A stretch of 38,965 bases of DNA, from NCBI RefSeq assembly GCF_000338295.1, contig NZ_ANMO01000110.1:1-38965 (forward strand), in the 5' to 3' direction. Shown one piece after another: positions 24,351 to 33,220 of this stretch. The DNA comes from Rhodopirellula europaea 6C. Its GTDB lineage: Bacteria > Planctomycetota > Planctomycetia > Pirellulales > Pirellulaceae. Each line of letters opens with the position of its first letter. The stretch's first letter is position 1. The position numbers and the translations under genes are program-made. The notes below the pieces were generated by a model that was given only the letters and a program-made list of their open reading frames with translations, was not told where the DNA came from and did not search any database.

Positions 24351-26396
24351 TCAGCTGGCCGCCGCGGCCAGACGTTTCGGACACGAGTGTGCCTGAACGT
24401 GCAGCTCTCGCAGCAGGTCAATGTCACTCAGCAGGGCACGTCTCAGTTCCATCGGAATCTTGGACACATCAACGCCACGCGATTCCTCTTTGCCCATCTG
24501 CAAGCGCTGACTGGCATCTCGAACCTGGTTCCGTTCGCTATCCGTCATCGGATGTTCCGCATGACTGGCCCGCAACACACCGTGATGCGTGTGGAAGTAA
24601 GTCGGACTGTCGATCAATTGCTCCAGCATTGAAGACTTTGGCAAAACAGACCATTTCTGCTGCGAGTCCAACATGGCTTGTTCGTAGAGCTCATAGACCT
24701 CAGGAACGCATGTTTCTTGAGGAATCAGCAGCAATCGCAACTTCGCCATCGCGTTGCCGATGCCACGACTCGCCATCGCCATCGCGAGCGGTACGGCCAA
24801 GATCAAACCTGCAGTGATTGGCAGGAACCACACCGCCCATGATCGAGCGAACGTGAACACGGCTGCTGTGATCACCAACCCCAGAACAGTCAAACTGCCG
24901 TAGTCCCGAATGGCCTGCAACATCGGGACACCATGTTCACCGCGTTGTTGCGACGACCATTTGACTTTGCGACCACGCAGCGTCGAAACGACGAAACGAG
25001 TGTGCATGATGGCCATGATCGGCGAGAGCAAGATCGATAAAACGATCTCCAACAAAACGCTAACCAGCATCGCGATTGCGCCGCCAAACCGTGCGGCTTG
25101 CCCGCGAACGATCACGTTGAAGTAGCCATAAAACTTTGGGATCAGCAGCATTGCCATTGCGGTGATGAACAATCCCAGCTGCATCGCGGTTGGCGAAACG
25201 GCGTCCAACAGCTTCAGCTCGGTGGCTCCTCGGTTGTCGAGTGCCCAACTGGCAACGCACAAACATGTAAACAAGATCCACAGCGGTGAACTGGCATAGG
25301 CCAAAACACCACTGAAAAAGTGCAGACGACTGACCGGATGAAAGCCTTCACTGAGCAGCAATCGACTGTGCTGCAAGTTGCCTTGGCACCAACGCTGATC
25401 GCGTTGCGCATAGTCCGTCAGTGTTGTGGGGCACTCCTCGTAACTTCCGCCAAGGTCGTTGGCCAAACGGACCTTCCAGCCTCGACGGACCAACAACGAC
25501 GCTTCAACAAAGTCGTGCGACAGGATCTCTCCGCCCAAAGGAGCTTGTCCAGGCAACACCGGCAGATCGCAGCAATCGCAAAACGCTTCGACACGAATGA
25601 TTGCATTGTGCCCCCAGTAGTTTCCTTGTTCCGCCGCCCAAGCGTCGAAGCCCTCGCAGAACACGGGACCGTAAGCCGCGGCAGCAAACTGTTGCATGCG
25701 TGCGAACCACGACTGTCGACCGATCGGCGTCGGTGGAACTTGCAAAATGCCAAGTCGATCATCGGCTCGCATCCGCCGCACCATCTCGATCATCGTGTCG
25801 GGTTCGAGCAGACTGTCGGCATCCAAGACAATCATGAAAGGATACGGGTCCGACCAACGTCGACAGAAATCCGCAATATTCCCCGCTTTGCGAGCCACAT
25901 TTTCGCGGCGATGGCGGTAGTAGACGTTGCACGATGTCGAAATTTGCTCTTCCAAGCGATCCATCAGTTGAGACCAAGCCAGCTCTTCCGCGAGCCAGAC
26001 CTCGGAATCATTCGTGTCGCTGAGAACGAAGAAATCGAATCGCTGATCCGGCCCCAAGCTACGGACCATCGCTTCCACTCTCGCGAAAACGTCCATGGGG
26101 GATTCGTTGTAGACCGGTACCAACACCGCTGTCGGCGATTCATCGCCGGCGGATGTTTCCGTTCCTTCTGTGGTCGGTCGTCGACGAAGCAAACGAACGA
26201 AGCCCAACGTCGCGACAACGAACGAGAATGCGATCCATCCAAACAGCAATGCGAACAATGGAACGCTCAACCATTCCAACCACCCGCGACCATTCGCCGA
26301 CATCGAGACCACATAGACGGACGTGCCAGCCATCGCGATCACCAATGTGATCACTGCGATCAACCAGCGTGTGCGCTTGGTGCTCTTACTGACCAT
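24351..26396 (-). CDS. opgH: Glucans biosynthesis glucosyltransferase H (OpgH/MdoH)
   Basis: OpgH is an inner-membrane GT2 processive glucosyltransferase that makes the beta-1,2-glucan backbone of osmoregulated periplasmic glucans from UDP-glucose. The 681-residue protein has two N-terminal spans and a cytoplasmic GT2 domain. The domain has 'LVPVYNESPMDVFARVEAM', the 'IVLDADS' metal site (near residue 193), 'LSHDFVEASLL' and the acceptor/processivity motif 'QRDQRWCQGNLQH' (about 325-340). Further spans follow, then a cytoplasmic C-terminal region. It is shorter than the E. coli enzyme (about 847 residues), mainly at the N-terminus. It overlaps the upstream small gene by 11 bases. OpgG is not directly upstream as in proteobacteria but about 2.5 kb away on the other strand. 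Confidence 0.95.
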   Translation of the reverse strand: MVSKSTKRTRWLIAVITLVIAMAGTSVYVVSMSANGRGWLEWLSVPLFALLFGWIAFSFVVATLGFVRLLRRRPTTEGTETSAGDESPTAVLVPVYNESPMDVFARVEAMVRSLGPDQRFDFFVLSDTNDSEVWLAEELAWSQLMDRLEEQISTSCNVYYRHRRENVARKAGNIADFCRRWSDPYPFMIVLDADSLLEPDTMIEMVRRMRADDRLGILQVPPTPIGRQSWFARMQQFAAAAYGPVFCEGFDAWAAEQGNYWGHNAIIRVEAFCDCCDLPVLPGQAPLGGEILSHDFVEASLLVRRGWKVRLANDLGGSYEECPTTLTDYAQRDQRWCQGNLQHSRLLLSEGFHPVSRLHFFSGVLAYASSPLWILFTCLCVASWALDNRGATELKLLDAVSPTAMQLGLFITAMAMLLIPKFYGYFNVIVRGQAARFGGAIAMLVSVLLEIVLSILLSPIMAIMHTRFVVSTLRGRKVKWSSQQRGEHGVPMLQAIRDYGSLTVLGLVITAAVFTFARSWAVWFLPITAGLILAVPLAMAMASRGIGNAMAKLRLLLIPQETCVPEVYELYEQAMLDSQQKWSVLPKSSMLEQLIDSPTYFHTHHGVLRASHAEHPMTDSERNQVRDASQRLQMGKEESRGVDVSKIPMELRRALLSDIDLLRELHVQAHSCPKRLAAAAS

Positions 26397-26847
26397 CGGT
26401 CATTGCCTCAGGTTGTGGCGAATTGCCTTTTCCATCAACCAACCCAAACATCGCGAGGACCGGTTGTTGAATATGACGCGATGCCATCTGCATCCACCAC
26501 TGCGGTCGCAATGGACCGATCAACGGAGGCGTCTCGTTGTGGCGCAGCGTCCGAGCTCCCGATCGCGGGATCACTCGGCGACGTTGGCTGACTTCCACTT
26601 CGTTTTCACTTGGTTGAAAGAACAACTCATCCATCGCCGCTTCCAACGTCACCCGGGGAAGCCGCGGATCGTTGGCCTCAGTCGCATCGTATGATTCTTC
26701 GGTGTCACCCGAGTCGACTCGCAAACGCTGTTTGGCGAGTCCCACGAAATAGTGAGATTGGTCACGAACGCTGTCGGGATGATGGTGCCCGCAGCGATGC
26801 AAGTAGTCCGCAATCACAGACAGAGAAAGGTCGTTGAGAGTGTTCAT
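26386..26847 (-). CDS. Hypothetical protein coupled to opgH
   Basis: I recognise no family. The 153-residue product is soluble, with no signal peptide or span. It begins 'MNTLNDLSLSVIADYLHRCGHHHPDSV', with a His-rich turn, and contains an acidic middle and an R-rich stretch ('RRRVIPRSGARTLRHNE'). Its C-terminal part is hydrophobic ('LRPQWWMQMASRHIQQPVLAMFGLV'). The 3' end overlaps the opgH start by 11 bases, so it is co-transcribed with and probably translationally coupled to the glucan synthase. It could regulate or bind OpgH on the cytoplasmic side; that is inference from position. Confidence 0.75.
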   Translation of the reverse strand: MNTLNDLSLSVIADYLHRCGHHHPDSVRDQSHYFVGLAKQRLRVDSGDTEESYDATEANDPRLPRVTLEAAMDELFFQPSENEVEVSQRRRVIPRSGARTLRHNETPPLIGPLRPQWWMQMASRHIQQPVLAMFGLVDGKGNSPQPEAMTDGQ

Positions 26848-27418
26848 CGGAAGAGCCTGAAAAGAAAAGGGGCCAGTCGAATGAGTGGCGAGTGGGCTTC
26901 ACGTGATGTCAAACCAAACGGTCAAAGCATCGACGTTCACCACCACCAGGGTTTATCAAATCCCGCGCCAGAAATTTCCGCCGCGCCCGCAAATTTCGCC
27001 GGAAAGCAACTAAGGGAGTTTCGACCGGCTCACTGGGCGTGCTAAGCATCGCATCACCTCCCTCATTGGAATGAGAAAGCAACGTGAATTTCTTGCGGTT
27101 GGATGAGGTGATGAATCCGCGTGCAGATCGACGGCAGCTGAACGATTTGCTGCCAAATTTGGACGCAGCGATGCCGAGTTGGCGGCATCAACTCAGAATT
27201 TCGATCCCGACTCGTGCGATGGTTGAAAATCGCATCCTGAGCTTGCGACAACGCCTACGCGAAACTAGCATCCCTAATCGACAAACAAAGTCGCCCATTG
27301 GACCGTAGAAGAGTTTGCCCCCGCCTCCTTGGCAACTCGTCCCAATACGGAGTCCCTGCTGCGTTGTCGCAGTGATGGTCGACAACCTGCCAACCTCCCG
27401 CCTTTTGGATTCGTCAGC
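26848..27418. promoter_or_regulatory. Divergent intergenic region of the glucan locus
   Basis: This 571-base gap separates the minus-strand opgH unit from the plus-strand hydrolase and presumably contains both promoters. Open frames (for example a 74-codon GTG frame at 27084-27308) lack a ribosome site and family features, so I do not call them. Small dyads are present: TTTCCG/CGGAAA (26975-26980 with 27000-27005) and CTCATT-GG-AATGAG near 27062-27075. No -35/-10 pair is convincing. Confidence 0.45.
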
Positions 27419-28771
27419 ATGAAGCGACGTATGCTTCTCTCAGCCTTCGCTGCCGCGCCCTTGCTCGCTGCGCATCGTCTTCGTGGAGACGGAGATTTCT
27501 CAATGATCTCCGCTGGTTCGCGATCGACCATGGAGGATCTGATGATGAACGAGAACTCTCACCCATTCTTGGATGATTTGCGTCGCCGGTGCTACCTGTA
27601 TTTTGAGGAATCCGCTGACCCGCAAACCGGACTAATCGCTGACCGAGGCCACGCTGACGGAAGTTCGTTCAGCACCTACGCCAGTTCTGCTGGCTGCGGA
27701 TTCGGATTGGCCGCCCATGGAGTCGCTGCCAACAATGGCTGGATCTCCAAAGAAGAAGGTGCATCACGCGTTCGCAAGATGTTGAGTTTTTTGGTCAATG
27801 AAGCCGAACATGAACGTGGTTTGGTCTACCACTTCATCGATCGAATGACTGGCCAGCGTGCTCTTGATAGTGAAGCGTCGACGATCGACACGGCTTTGTT
27901 GATCGCCGGTGCAATGCATGCTTCACAGGTGTTCCAAGACGATCGTGAATTGGTCGAGATGGCCGACACGCTGTATGAACGCGTGGATTGGCGATGGATG
28001 CTTGGCGACAATGGTTGCCTGCACATGGGGTGGCAACCCGAAGTCGGGAGGCTTCCTTACCAATGGGATCGTTTCAGTGAACTGACGATTCTCGTGCTAC
28101 TCGCGATTGGCGCTCCCAGCTCCGCGATTCCGCCAAGTTGTTGGACCGCGTGGCGTCGTGAGAACGTTTTGCATCAACAGGGTGAATCTTTCATCAGCTA
28201 TCCACCCTTGTTTGTGCACCAATACCCTCAGGCGTTCTTCGATTTCCGAGGTGTTGTTTCATCCGATGGACGTAACTACTGGCGGAACTCTCAGTTGGCA
28301 CACTTGGCCCAAATCGAATTCCAACAATCGCTTGCTGACCAATCGCCCCAACGATTCGGCCACTACGGTGAAGATTTGTGGGGCCTGACCAGCAGCGACT
28401 CATCGAGCGGCTACCGTGATTGGGGCGGGCCCTACGAAGACGGCCAGGCTCAACCCGATCGCGGCATTGATGGAACCGTTGTGCCGAGTGCGGCTGGCGG
28501 TGGGCTGGCTATCGCTCCAGAGCAGACGATGCGGACCCTTCAGTATCAAAAGAACACATTTGGCGAATCGGTCTACGGACGCTACGGATTCGTCAACGCT
28601 TTCAATCCACGCCGTGGCTGGATTGGATCCGATGTGATCGGAATTGATACAGGCATTACCCTCCTCTCCGCATCAAACTTGCTGGAAGAAGGTGTTTGGC
28701 AACCATTCATGCAGCACTCCGCCGCCCAACGAGCCTTCCGTTTGGCCGGTTTCCGCCCCTTGACCGCCTAG
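27419..28771 (+). CDS. Exported glucoamylase-like (PF10091) hydrolase, possible beta-1,2-glucanase
   Basis: The 450-residue protein begins 'MKRRMLLSAFAAAPLLAA', a signal peptide with a twin arginine that may be Tat-type. The mature part follows the glucoamylase-like PF10091 pattern: 'DDLRRRCYLYFEESADPQTGLIADR', 'STYASSAGCGFGLAAHGVA', 'RGLVYHFIDR', 'DSEASTIDTALLIAGAM', 'HQYPQAFFDFRG', 'EDLWGLTSSDSSSGYRDWGGP' and 'YGFVNAFNPRRGWIG'. It should fold as an (alpha/alpha)6 barrel. PF10091 includes GH144 endo-beta-1,2-glucanases, and this gene stands between opgH and opgG, so the substrate is probably beta-1,2-glucan in the periplasm. The frame is open upstream from a TTG at 27329, but the ATG at 27419 starts the signal peptide. 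Confidence 0.88.
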   Translation: MKRRMLLSAFAAAPLLAAHRLRGDGDFSMISAGSRSTMEDLMMNENSHPFLDDLRRRCYLYFEESADPQTGLIADRGHADGSSFSTYASSAGCGFGLAAHGVAANNGWISKEEGASRVRKMLSFLVNEAEHERGLVYHFIDRMTGQRALDSEASTIDTALLIAGAMHASQVFQDDRELVEMADTLYERVDWRWMLGDNGCLHMGWQPEVGRLPYQWDRFSELTILVLLAIGAPSSAIPPSCWTAWRRENVLHQQGESFISYPPLFVHQYPQAFFDFRGVVSSDGRNYWRNSQLAHLAQIEFQQSLADQSPQRFGHYGEDLWGLTSSDSSSGYRDWGGPYEDGQAQPDRGIDGTVVPSAAGGGLAIAPEQTMRTLQYQKNTFGESVYGRYGFVNAFNPRRGWIGSDVIGIDTGITLLSASNLLEEGVWQPFMQHSAAQRAFRLAGFRPLTA

Positions 28772-28907
28772 CAAGGGAACTGAGGCCAAGACGCTGGCTT
28801 CAAAGATTCACTTGGGCACGCTGAATGCGTTTCCGGAGCTAAACTGCTGCGGTGACGCCCTAGTAGTGCGACCTCCCATTCTGCATGAATTCAACGGGAC
28901 CAAGTGT

Positions 28908-30629
28908 ATGTACTTCGACGCGTGTTTTGCGAGACTCTTTTCTTTCTCCGGTCTCGCAGTATCGGTCGCCCTTCTGATCACAGCTCCCGCTGCCAACGCG
29001 GTGGATCTGATCGATGTGCGTGACTTTGAATCGCTCAGTCAACTTGCGGCCGAGCGGTCGCAGCAGGAATACGAACCGGCGCCCGAATTGCCCGAGCCGT
29101 TGGCATCGTGGCAGTACGACGATTACATGAAGGTGAAGTATCGTTCCGAGCGTGCCACTTGGTTCGATCAAGGCTTGCCGTTTTGGTTGGAAACATTTCA
29201 TCGTGGATTCGTGCAAACCGACTTGGTCGAACTGTTTACGCTCAACCCATCGCCCAGTGGCGATCCGATCAGCCAACGCATCGCCTTCAATACAAATGAC
29301 TTCAGCTACGACGCACCACTGAACGCCGATGAGATTCCTCCGGCGGGTCACGCTGGGTTCCGCGTCGTGGGGCCGTTTCCGAACCGGCCGGACGCCCAAG
29401 AGATGCTGAGCTTCATCGGATCCAGCTATTTCCGCGGACGCAGCGGCGACACCATCTACGGTGCCTCGGCACGTGGACTGGCAATCAACATCGCCATGAT
29501 GCAGGAAGAGGAGTTCCCTGACTTCCGCGCGTTTTGGATCCAAATGCCCGCCGCGGATTCTGACCAAATCGCGATTTTAGCGTTCATGGACAGCCCCAGT
29601 TTGACCGGAGCGTATCGATTTCGACTGATACCGGGAAACGCCGTGACTCGCGTGAAGGTGCAAGCCAACGTCTACTACCGAGATCGCCCCGAGAAGATCG
29701 CGTTGGCTCCGCTGACGAGCATGTGGATGTGGGGCGACGGACTGAAGGGACCTCCCAAAGACAAACGACCATCGGTTCACGACAGTGATGGGATGCTCAT
29801 TCAAACAGGTCCCGACGAATGGCGTTGGAGAGCGTTTGCTCGCCAGAGTTACCCCTCGGTAACATCGACGGAAGTCGAATCGCTTCACGGATTTGGGCTG
29901 ATCCAGCGAAACCGAGCCTTCTACCACTACGACGATCACAACGCACGCTACGACAAACGTCCCAGCGTTTGGATCAAACCGGACGCCCCATGGCCCAATG
30001 GGCGAATTGAATTGCTCGAATTGCCGGGCGCTCATGAAGGCATCGACAACCTGGCCGCGTATTGGCTGCCTCCCAAAGACGAATCCGCCGGCGATCAGTC
30101 AGCTGACGACACGGATCCTCCGGTCGAATCAGTCGCGAATCCTGGATCAGCCGTTGCGGCGAGCGATATCGTTTCGAAGCCCGATGGTTCAACTGAACCG
30201 GTCCAACCCTCACTCGAGTTCGCATATGAAGTCAGCTTTTTCGCGGGCGATCCGCCGGAGCACAATGTGCTTGGACGAGCGACCAACTTGAGCGTGACTC
30301 GGCCTGAGAATGCCGATGAACCGATCGAGATGGAAATCCGTTTTGCCGGTCCTGTTCTTCGAGGACTGCCAGCGGATCATCCGCCTTCAATTCAGGCCAG
30401 CGCGATCGCTGGCGAAATCTGCGAGGAAGAATTGAAACGCACCGACGAAGGCGATTGGATCCTGCGTCTCGGCGTGACTTTGGCAGAAGACAACTCTGGC
30501 GAACGACCGGTCGAATTGTCTCTTCAGTTGATTAGTGAAGACCAACCTGTGTCCGAAACGTTCGGCTACTTGCTGCCGCCTACAGAACCTGAGTTTGTGT
30601 ACCCCGCCGTTTACACACGGCAAGAGTGA
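28908..30629 (+). CDS. opgG: Glucans biosynthesis protein G (OpgG/MdoG family)
   Basis: This periplasmic protein of 573 residues matures osmoregulated periplasmic glucans. A signal peptide ('FSFSGLAVSVALLITAPAANA') is followed by the MdoG domain with strong family blocks: 'YMKVKYRSERATWFDQGLPFWL', 'ETFHRGFVQTDLVEL', 'FIGSSYFRGRSGDTIYGASARG', 'APLTSMWMWGDG', 'RPSVHDSDGMLI' and 'HGFGLIQRNRAFYHYDD'. A Ser/Asp/Pro-rich insert of about 45 residues separates the catalytic-like domain from the C-terminal Ig-like domain. E. coli OpgD and OpgG belong to GH186, with OpgD shown to cut beta-1,2-glucan, so this protein may also be a hydrolase. The upstream frame reaches 28812, but the ATG at 28908 begins the signal peptide. 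It lies 136 bases after the hydrolase and is probably co-transcribed with it. Confidence 0.94.
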   Translation: MYFDACFARLFSFSGLAVSVALLITAPAANAVDLIDVRDFESLSQLAAERSQQEYEPAPELPEPLASWQYDDYMKVKYRSERATWFDQGLPFWLETFHRGFVQTDLVELFTLNPSPSGDPISQRIAFNTNDFSYDAPLNADEIPPAGHAGFRVVGPFPNRPDAQEMLSFIGSSYFRGRSGDTIYGASARGLAINIAMMQEEEFPDFRAFWIQMPAADSDQIAILAFMDSPSLTGAYRFRLIPGNAVTRVKVQANVYYRDRPEKIALAPLTSMWMWGDGLKGPPKDKRPSVHDSDGMLIQTGPDEWRWRAFARQSYPSVTSTEVESLHGFGLIQRNRAFYHYDDHNARYDKRPSVWIKPDAPWPNGRIELLELPGAHEGIDNLAAYWLPPKDESAGDQSADDTDPPVESVANPGSAVAASDIVSKPDGSTEPVQPSLEFAYEVSFFAGDPPEHNVLGRATNLSVTRPENADEPIEMEIRFAGPVLRGLPADHPPSIQASAIAGEICEEELKRTDEGDWILRLGVTLAEDNSGERPVELSLQLISEDQPVSETFGYLLPPTEPEFVYPAVYTRQE

Positions 30630-30634
30630 TCCGT

Positions 30635-30660
30635 CGGAGCGAGTGCTGTCAATCGCTCCG
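30635..30660. terminator. Hairpin between convergent opgG and thioredoxin genes
   Basis: CGGAGCGA (30635-30642) and TCGCTCCG (30653-30660) form a perfect 8-bp stem with a 10-base loop. It begins 5 bases after the opgG stop codon and ends 7 bases before the stop of the minus-strand gene. There is no U-tract on either side, so it is a likely but not classic bidirectional terminator. Confidence 0.5.
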
Positions 30661-30667
30661 CCCTCGG

Positions 30668-32005
30668 CTATTTCTCAGGCTTCTCATCCGCGGTGACGGA
30701 AGAGGCAATCCGTCCACCTTGGACCAACACTTCCAACTCGTCCGTGAATTGCTGCTTCAATTCCGCTTCGCCGGGGAAGCCCTGATGAACCGCCTCGACG
30801 ATGCCCGTGGGAGCGATTACCAACGTCAAGGGAATCGACTTCGCCGTGAACAGATCAATCAGATCGCCATCGGGATCCGACGCCACGGTAACATCCCAAT
30901 CTTGTTCGCTGACGAAGCCTTTCACCAAGGATGAGCTTTCGCCGACATTCACGGCATAGAACTGCACACCTTTGTCGGCGAACTTTCGAGTTGTCTCGGC
31001 AATCACGGGCATCGCCTGCAAACACGGACCACACCAAGTCGCCCAGAAATCCAACACGACAACTTTGCCCTTCAAATCGTCGTTGCCAACGGTGGAACCA
31101 TCCATCAACGTCAATTCGAATTCGGGAACAGACTTGCCCAACAACGGATGCTCGACCAACTTCTCTGCGGCCTGCTTCTGGAATGCTTCCAATGATTCGT
31201 ATTCGACCGCCTCTCGGGGTGGCGTGTATCGAAATAGTTTCTCGTCGACTTCACCGGTCACTCGCCAAGACTTGAAGTCGTACCGCAACGAATAGGCATA
31301 ACCTTGAGGCACGGCGACTTGCCCGGTCGCGATCAACATCGGTGTGAGGTCAACCAGCAAACGAAGCGGACGAGGTTTCCCTTCGTCACTGATCCAAAGA
31401 TCCCAAGTGACACCGTCTTTCTGTTGCCCACGCAAATGAATCGATTCAATGCTGCCGCGATACTTCACTTTGCCCGCGACTTCGACTGACTTCATTCCAC
31501 CTAAGAACGTGACAGCAGGATCAACGCCAGCCAACGTGAGCGCCAACACAGCTTCCGGGTAAGGACCGAGATTGATCTCCGAGCGAGTCGCGAGTTCCTG
31601 GCACGATGCAACGTTTTGCAATCGGAAAAACGCTTCGGGCGTGATAGCCACAACGCTCTGCTCGCCGTCGGAATACAACCGTTTTCGATCGTCAGCAGAC
31701 TTGTAATAAACGGTGTACTGATCGGGGTATTTCGACGCGATTTGGTAAACCGAATCTAATGTCTCAACGACTTTGCCACCCATCACTGTTTCAGCGGAAA
31801 GCTCCACGGTCGCGCGTGAGACATCGGCTTTTGAGATCCGCGAAAACAAGGGCGTCAATGCTTTGCGAACATCTTCGCTGAGCTCAAACGTCGGTTTATC
31901 TTGAGCGAAGGACGTGGTGGTCGTTGCGAAAACGACAACGCAAAACATCAACGACTGAAGGGTCTTCCATGTCCCAAAACGAACACAATTCACAACGGTA
32001 GCCAA
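30668..32005 (-). CDS. Exported DUF2092-like / TlpA-type thioredoxin protein
   Basis: The 445-residue protein has a signal-type N-terminus ('SLMFCVVVFATTTTSFAQ'). A first domain of about 250 residues resembles DUF2092 (LolA-like beta fold; 'GKVVETLDSVYQIASKYPDQYTVYY', 'GVDPAVTFLGGMKSVEVAGKVKYRG'). A C-terminal TlpA/ResA-like thioredoxin domain has WCGPC near residue 325 in 'VVLDFWATWCGPCLQAMPV' and a cis-Pro region 'KSIPLTLVI'. It is expected to act as an extracytoplasmic thiol oxidoreductase; the first domain may bind a lipophilic or protein partner. The assumed start is a TTG without a good ribosome site; a GTG four codons later is an alternative. Neighbours give no clear partner. Confidence 0.85.
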   Translation of the reverse strand: MATVVNCVRFGTWKTLQSLMFCVVVFATTTTSFAQDKPTFELSEDVRKALTPLFSRISKADVSRATVELSAETVMGGKVVETLDSVYQIASKYPDQYTVYYKSADDRKRLYSDGEQSVVAITPEAFFRLQNVASCQELATRSEINLGPYPEAVLALTLAGVDPAVTFLGGMKSVEVAGKVKYRGSIESIHLRGQQKDGVTWDLWISDEGKPRPLRLLVDLTPMLIATGQVAVPQGYAYSLRYDFKSWRVTGEVDEKLFRYTPPREAVEYESLEAFQKQAAEKLVEHPLLGKSVPEFELTLMDGSTVGNDDLKGKVVVLDFWATWCGPCLQAMPVIAETTRKFADKGVQFYAVNVGESSSLVKGFVSEQDWDVTVASDPDGDLIDLFTAKSIPLTLVIAPTGIVEAVHQGFPGEAELKQQFTDELEVLVQGGRIASSVTADEKPEK

Positions 32006-32045
32006 TCAACTGAAGAAGCAAGACAAGAGTGGACGAGGCTGCCGA

Positions 32046-33035
32046 TCAGGCAGGGGCATCCTTCAAGAATGCATAGCTTTCCCGAACGCTGTCCAAAGGT
32101 GCGGGAGATTGGTCCTGCTCGACATGGCATTGATCCACGCCAATTTCGCGAGCCAATTTCATCACCGCGGGAATGTCGATGATGCCGTTGCCCAGTTCCT
32201 GAAAAGCGTCGTTCGGAACTTGACCTTCATCGGTGATGACCGGAGTGTCCTTTTTCAGATCTTTCAAATGCACTTGGCTGATCCGTCCCGCTAAACGACG
32301 CATCATTTCAATCGGATCACGTCCGCCGATCTTGGCCCAGAAGACATCCAGTTCAAATTCCATTTTGTGTGGGTCAAAACGCTCCACGAAAATGTCGAAC
32401 GCGGTCAACTTGTTCGCCTTCTTCTCGTCATCGTTTGAGTTCGCATCCTCGGCCGCGTCTCCGTTGAACGTCGCGAATTCGAACGAATGGTTGTGGTAGC
32501 ACATTCGCATCCCAGCGTTGCGAGTCTGGTCGGCCGCCTTGTTGGCTCGGTCCGCAATCGCACGGCATTTGTCCGCCGTGTCTCGTTGATGTTTCGCGAT
32601 GTAGCCGAAGACAACGTGTCGCAATCCAATCCGCTCCGCCAATTCCAAAGTGGTTTCGACTGAACCAACCCCATCCTTGTTCGGTTCCGCGATGACGTTG
32701 AAATCCATGAAGGCGCTGTGCACGATCAATCCGTTGTCGCGAGCAATCGCCGCCAGACGCACAGCTTCATCATCGATATTCATCAGCTCGACTTGACGAT
32801 AGCCCGCCTCAGCGACGGCCTTCAGCGTGCCCTCGGGGTCAGCTTTCATCGCATCGCGAAGCGTGTACAGCTGCAAACCGATGCGATCCATGTATGGCAG
32901 CGGCTCGCCACCTTTCGCGGTGGCTTTCTCCGCCTCTTGGGCCAAAAGATTCAAAGGTTGAGCCAACCATGCCGCCATCGCGGAAGTGGCGGTCAATTGC
33001 AATGCTGTGCGGCGATGGATCGAAGGAGTCTTCAT
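32046..33035 (-). CDS. Tat-exported sugar phosphate isomerase/epimerase-like TIM barrel
   Basis: This 329-residue protein belongs to the xylose-isomerase-like AP_endonuc_2 TIM-barrel family. The N-terminus 'IHRRTALQLTATSAMAAWLA' is a twin-arginine signal. The barrel shows 'IGLQLYTLRDAMKADPEGTLKAVAEAGYRQVEL', the metal-site segments 'MCYHNHSFEF' and 'MEFELDVFWAKIGG', 'ISQVHLKDLK' and 'DQCHVEQDQS'. Asp/Glu/His residues there are those that bind a divalent metal in relatives. A charged loop ('EDANSNDDEKKAN') is inserted near residue 205. Proteins of this type are abundant in planctomycetes, with sugars or inositols as likely substrates; the exact reaction is unknown. The open frame reaches 33176, but the ATG at 33035 begins the signal peptide. 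It lies 40 bases upstream of the thioredoxin gene on the same strand. Confidence 0.87.
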   Translation of the reverse strand: MKTPSIHRRTALQLTATSAMAAWLAQPLNLLAQEAEKATAKGGEPLPYMDRIGLQLYTLRDAMKADPEGTLKAVAEAGYRQVELMNIDDEAVRLAAIARDNGLIVHSAFMDFNVIAEPNKDGVGSVETTLELAERIGLRHVVFGYIAKHQRDTADKCRAIADRANKAADQTRNAGMRMCYHNHSFEFATFNGDAAEDANSNDDEKKANKLTAFDIFVERFDPHKMEFELDVFWAKIGGRDPIEMMRRLAGRISQVHLKDLKKDTPVITDEGQVPNDAFQELGNGIIDIPAVMKLAREIGVDQCHVEQDQSPAPLDSVRESYAFLKDAPA

Positions 33036-33220
33036 TGGGACCGAGGTGCAAAGGTGCCAAAATGGATGTGGAACGGACGAGCAATTGAAACGGAGAACAC
33101 GCCGCGAAAGATTTCGGCACATTGCATCCGTCGCGGTGCGTTCATCACTGTGCTTCGCTGCGGAAGCCCGATTCAATCAGAGGTACGCGTCCTCACGGAT
33201 TGCCAGTTCGTTCGAAGAGA

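Noticed and set aside
25320-26591. 423-codon plus-strand frame opposite opgH
   Set aside because: Antisense to the conserved GT2 domain; Arg/His/Gln-rich shadow product.
27084-27308. 74-codon GTG frame in the divergent glucan-locus gap
   Set aside because: No ribosome site or family features, and it lies where promoters are expected; cannot be supported as a gene.
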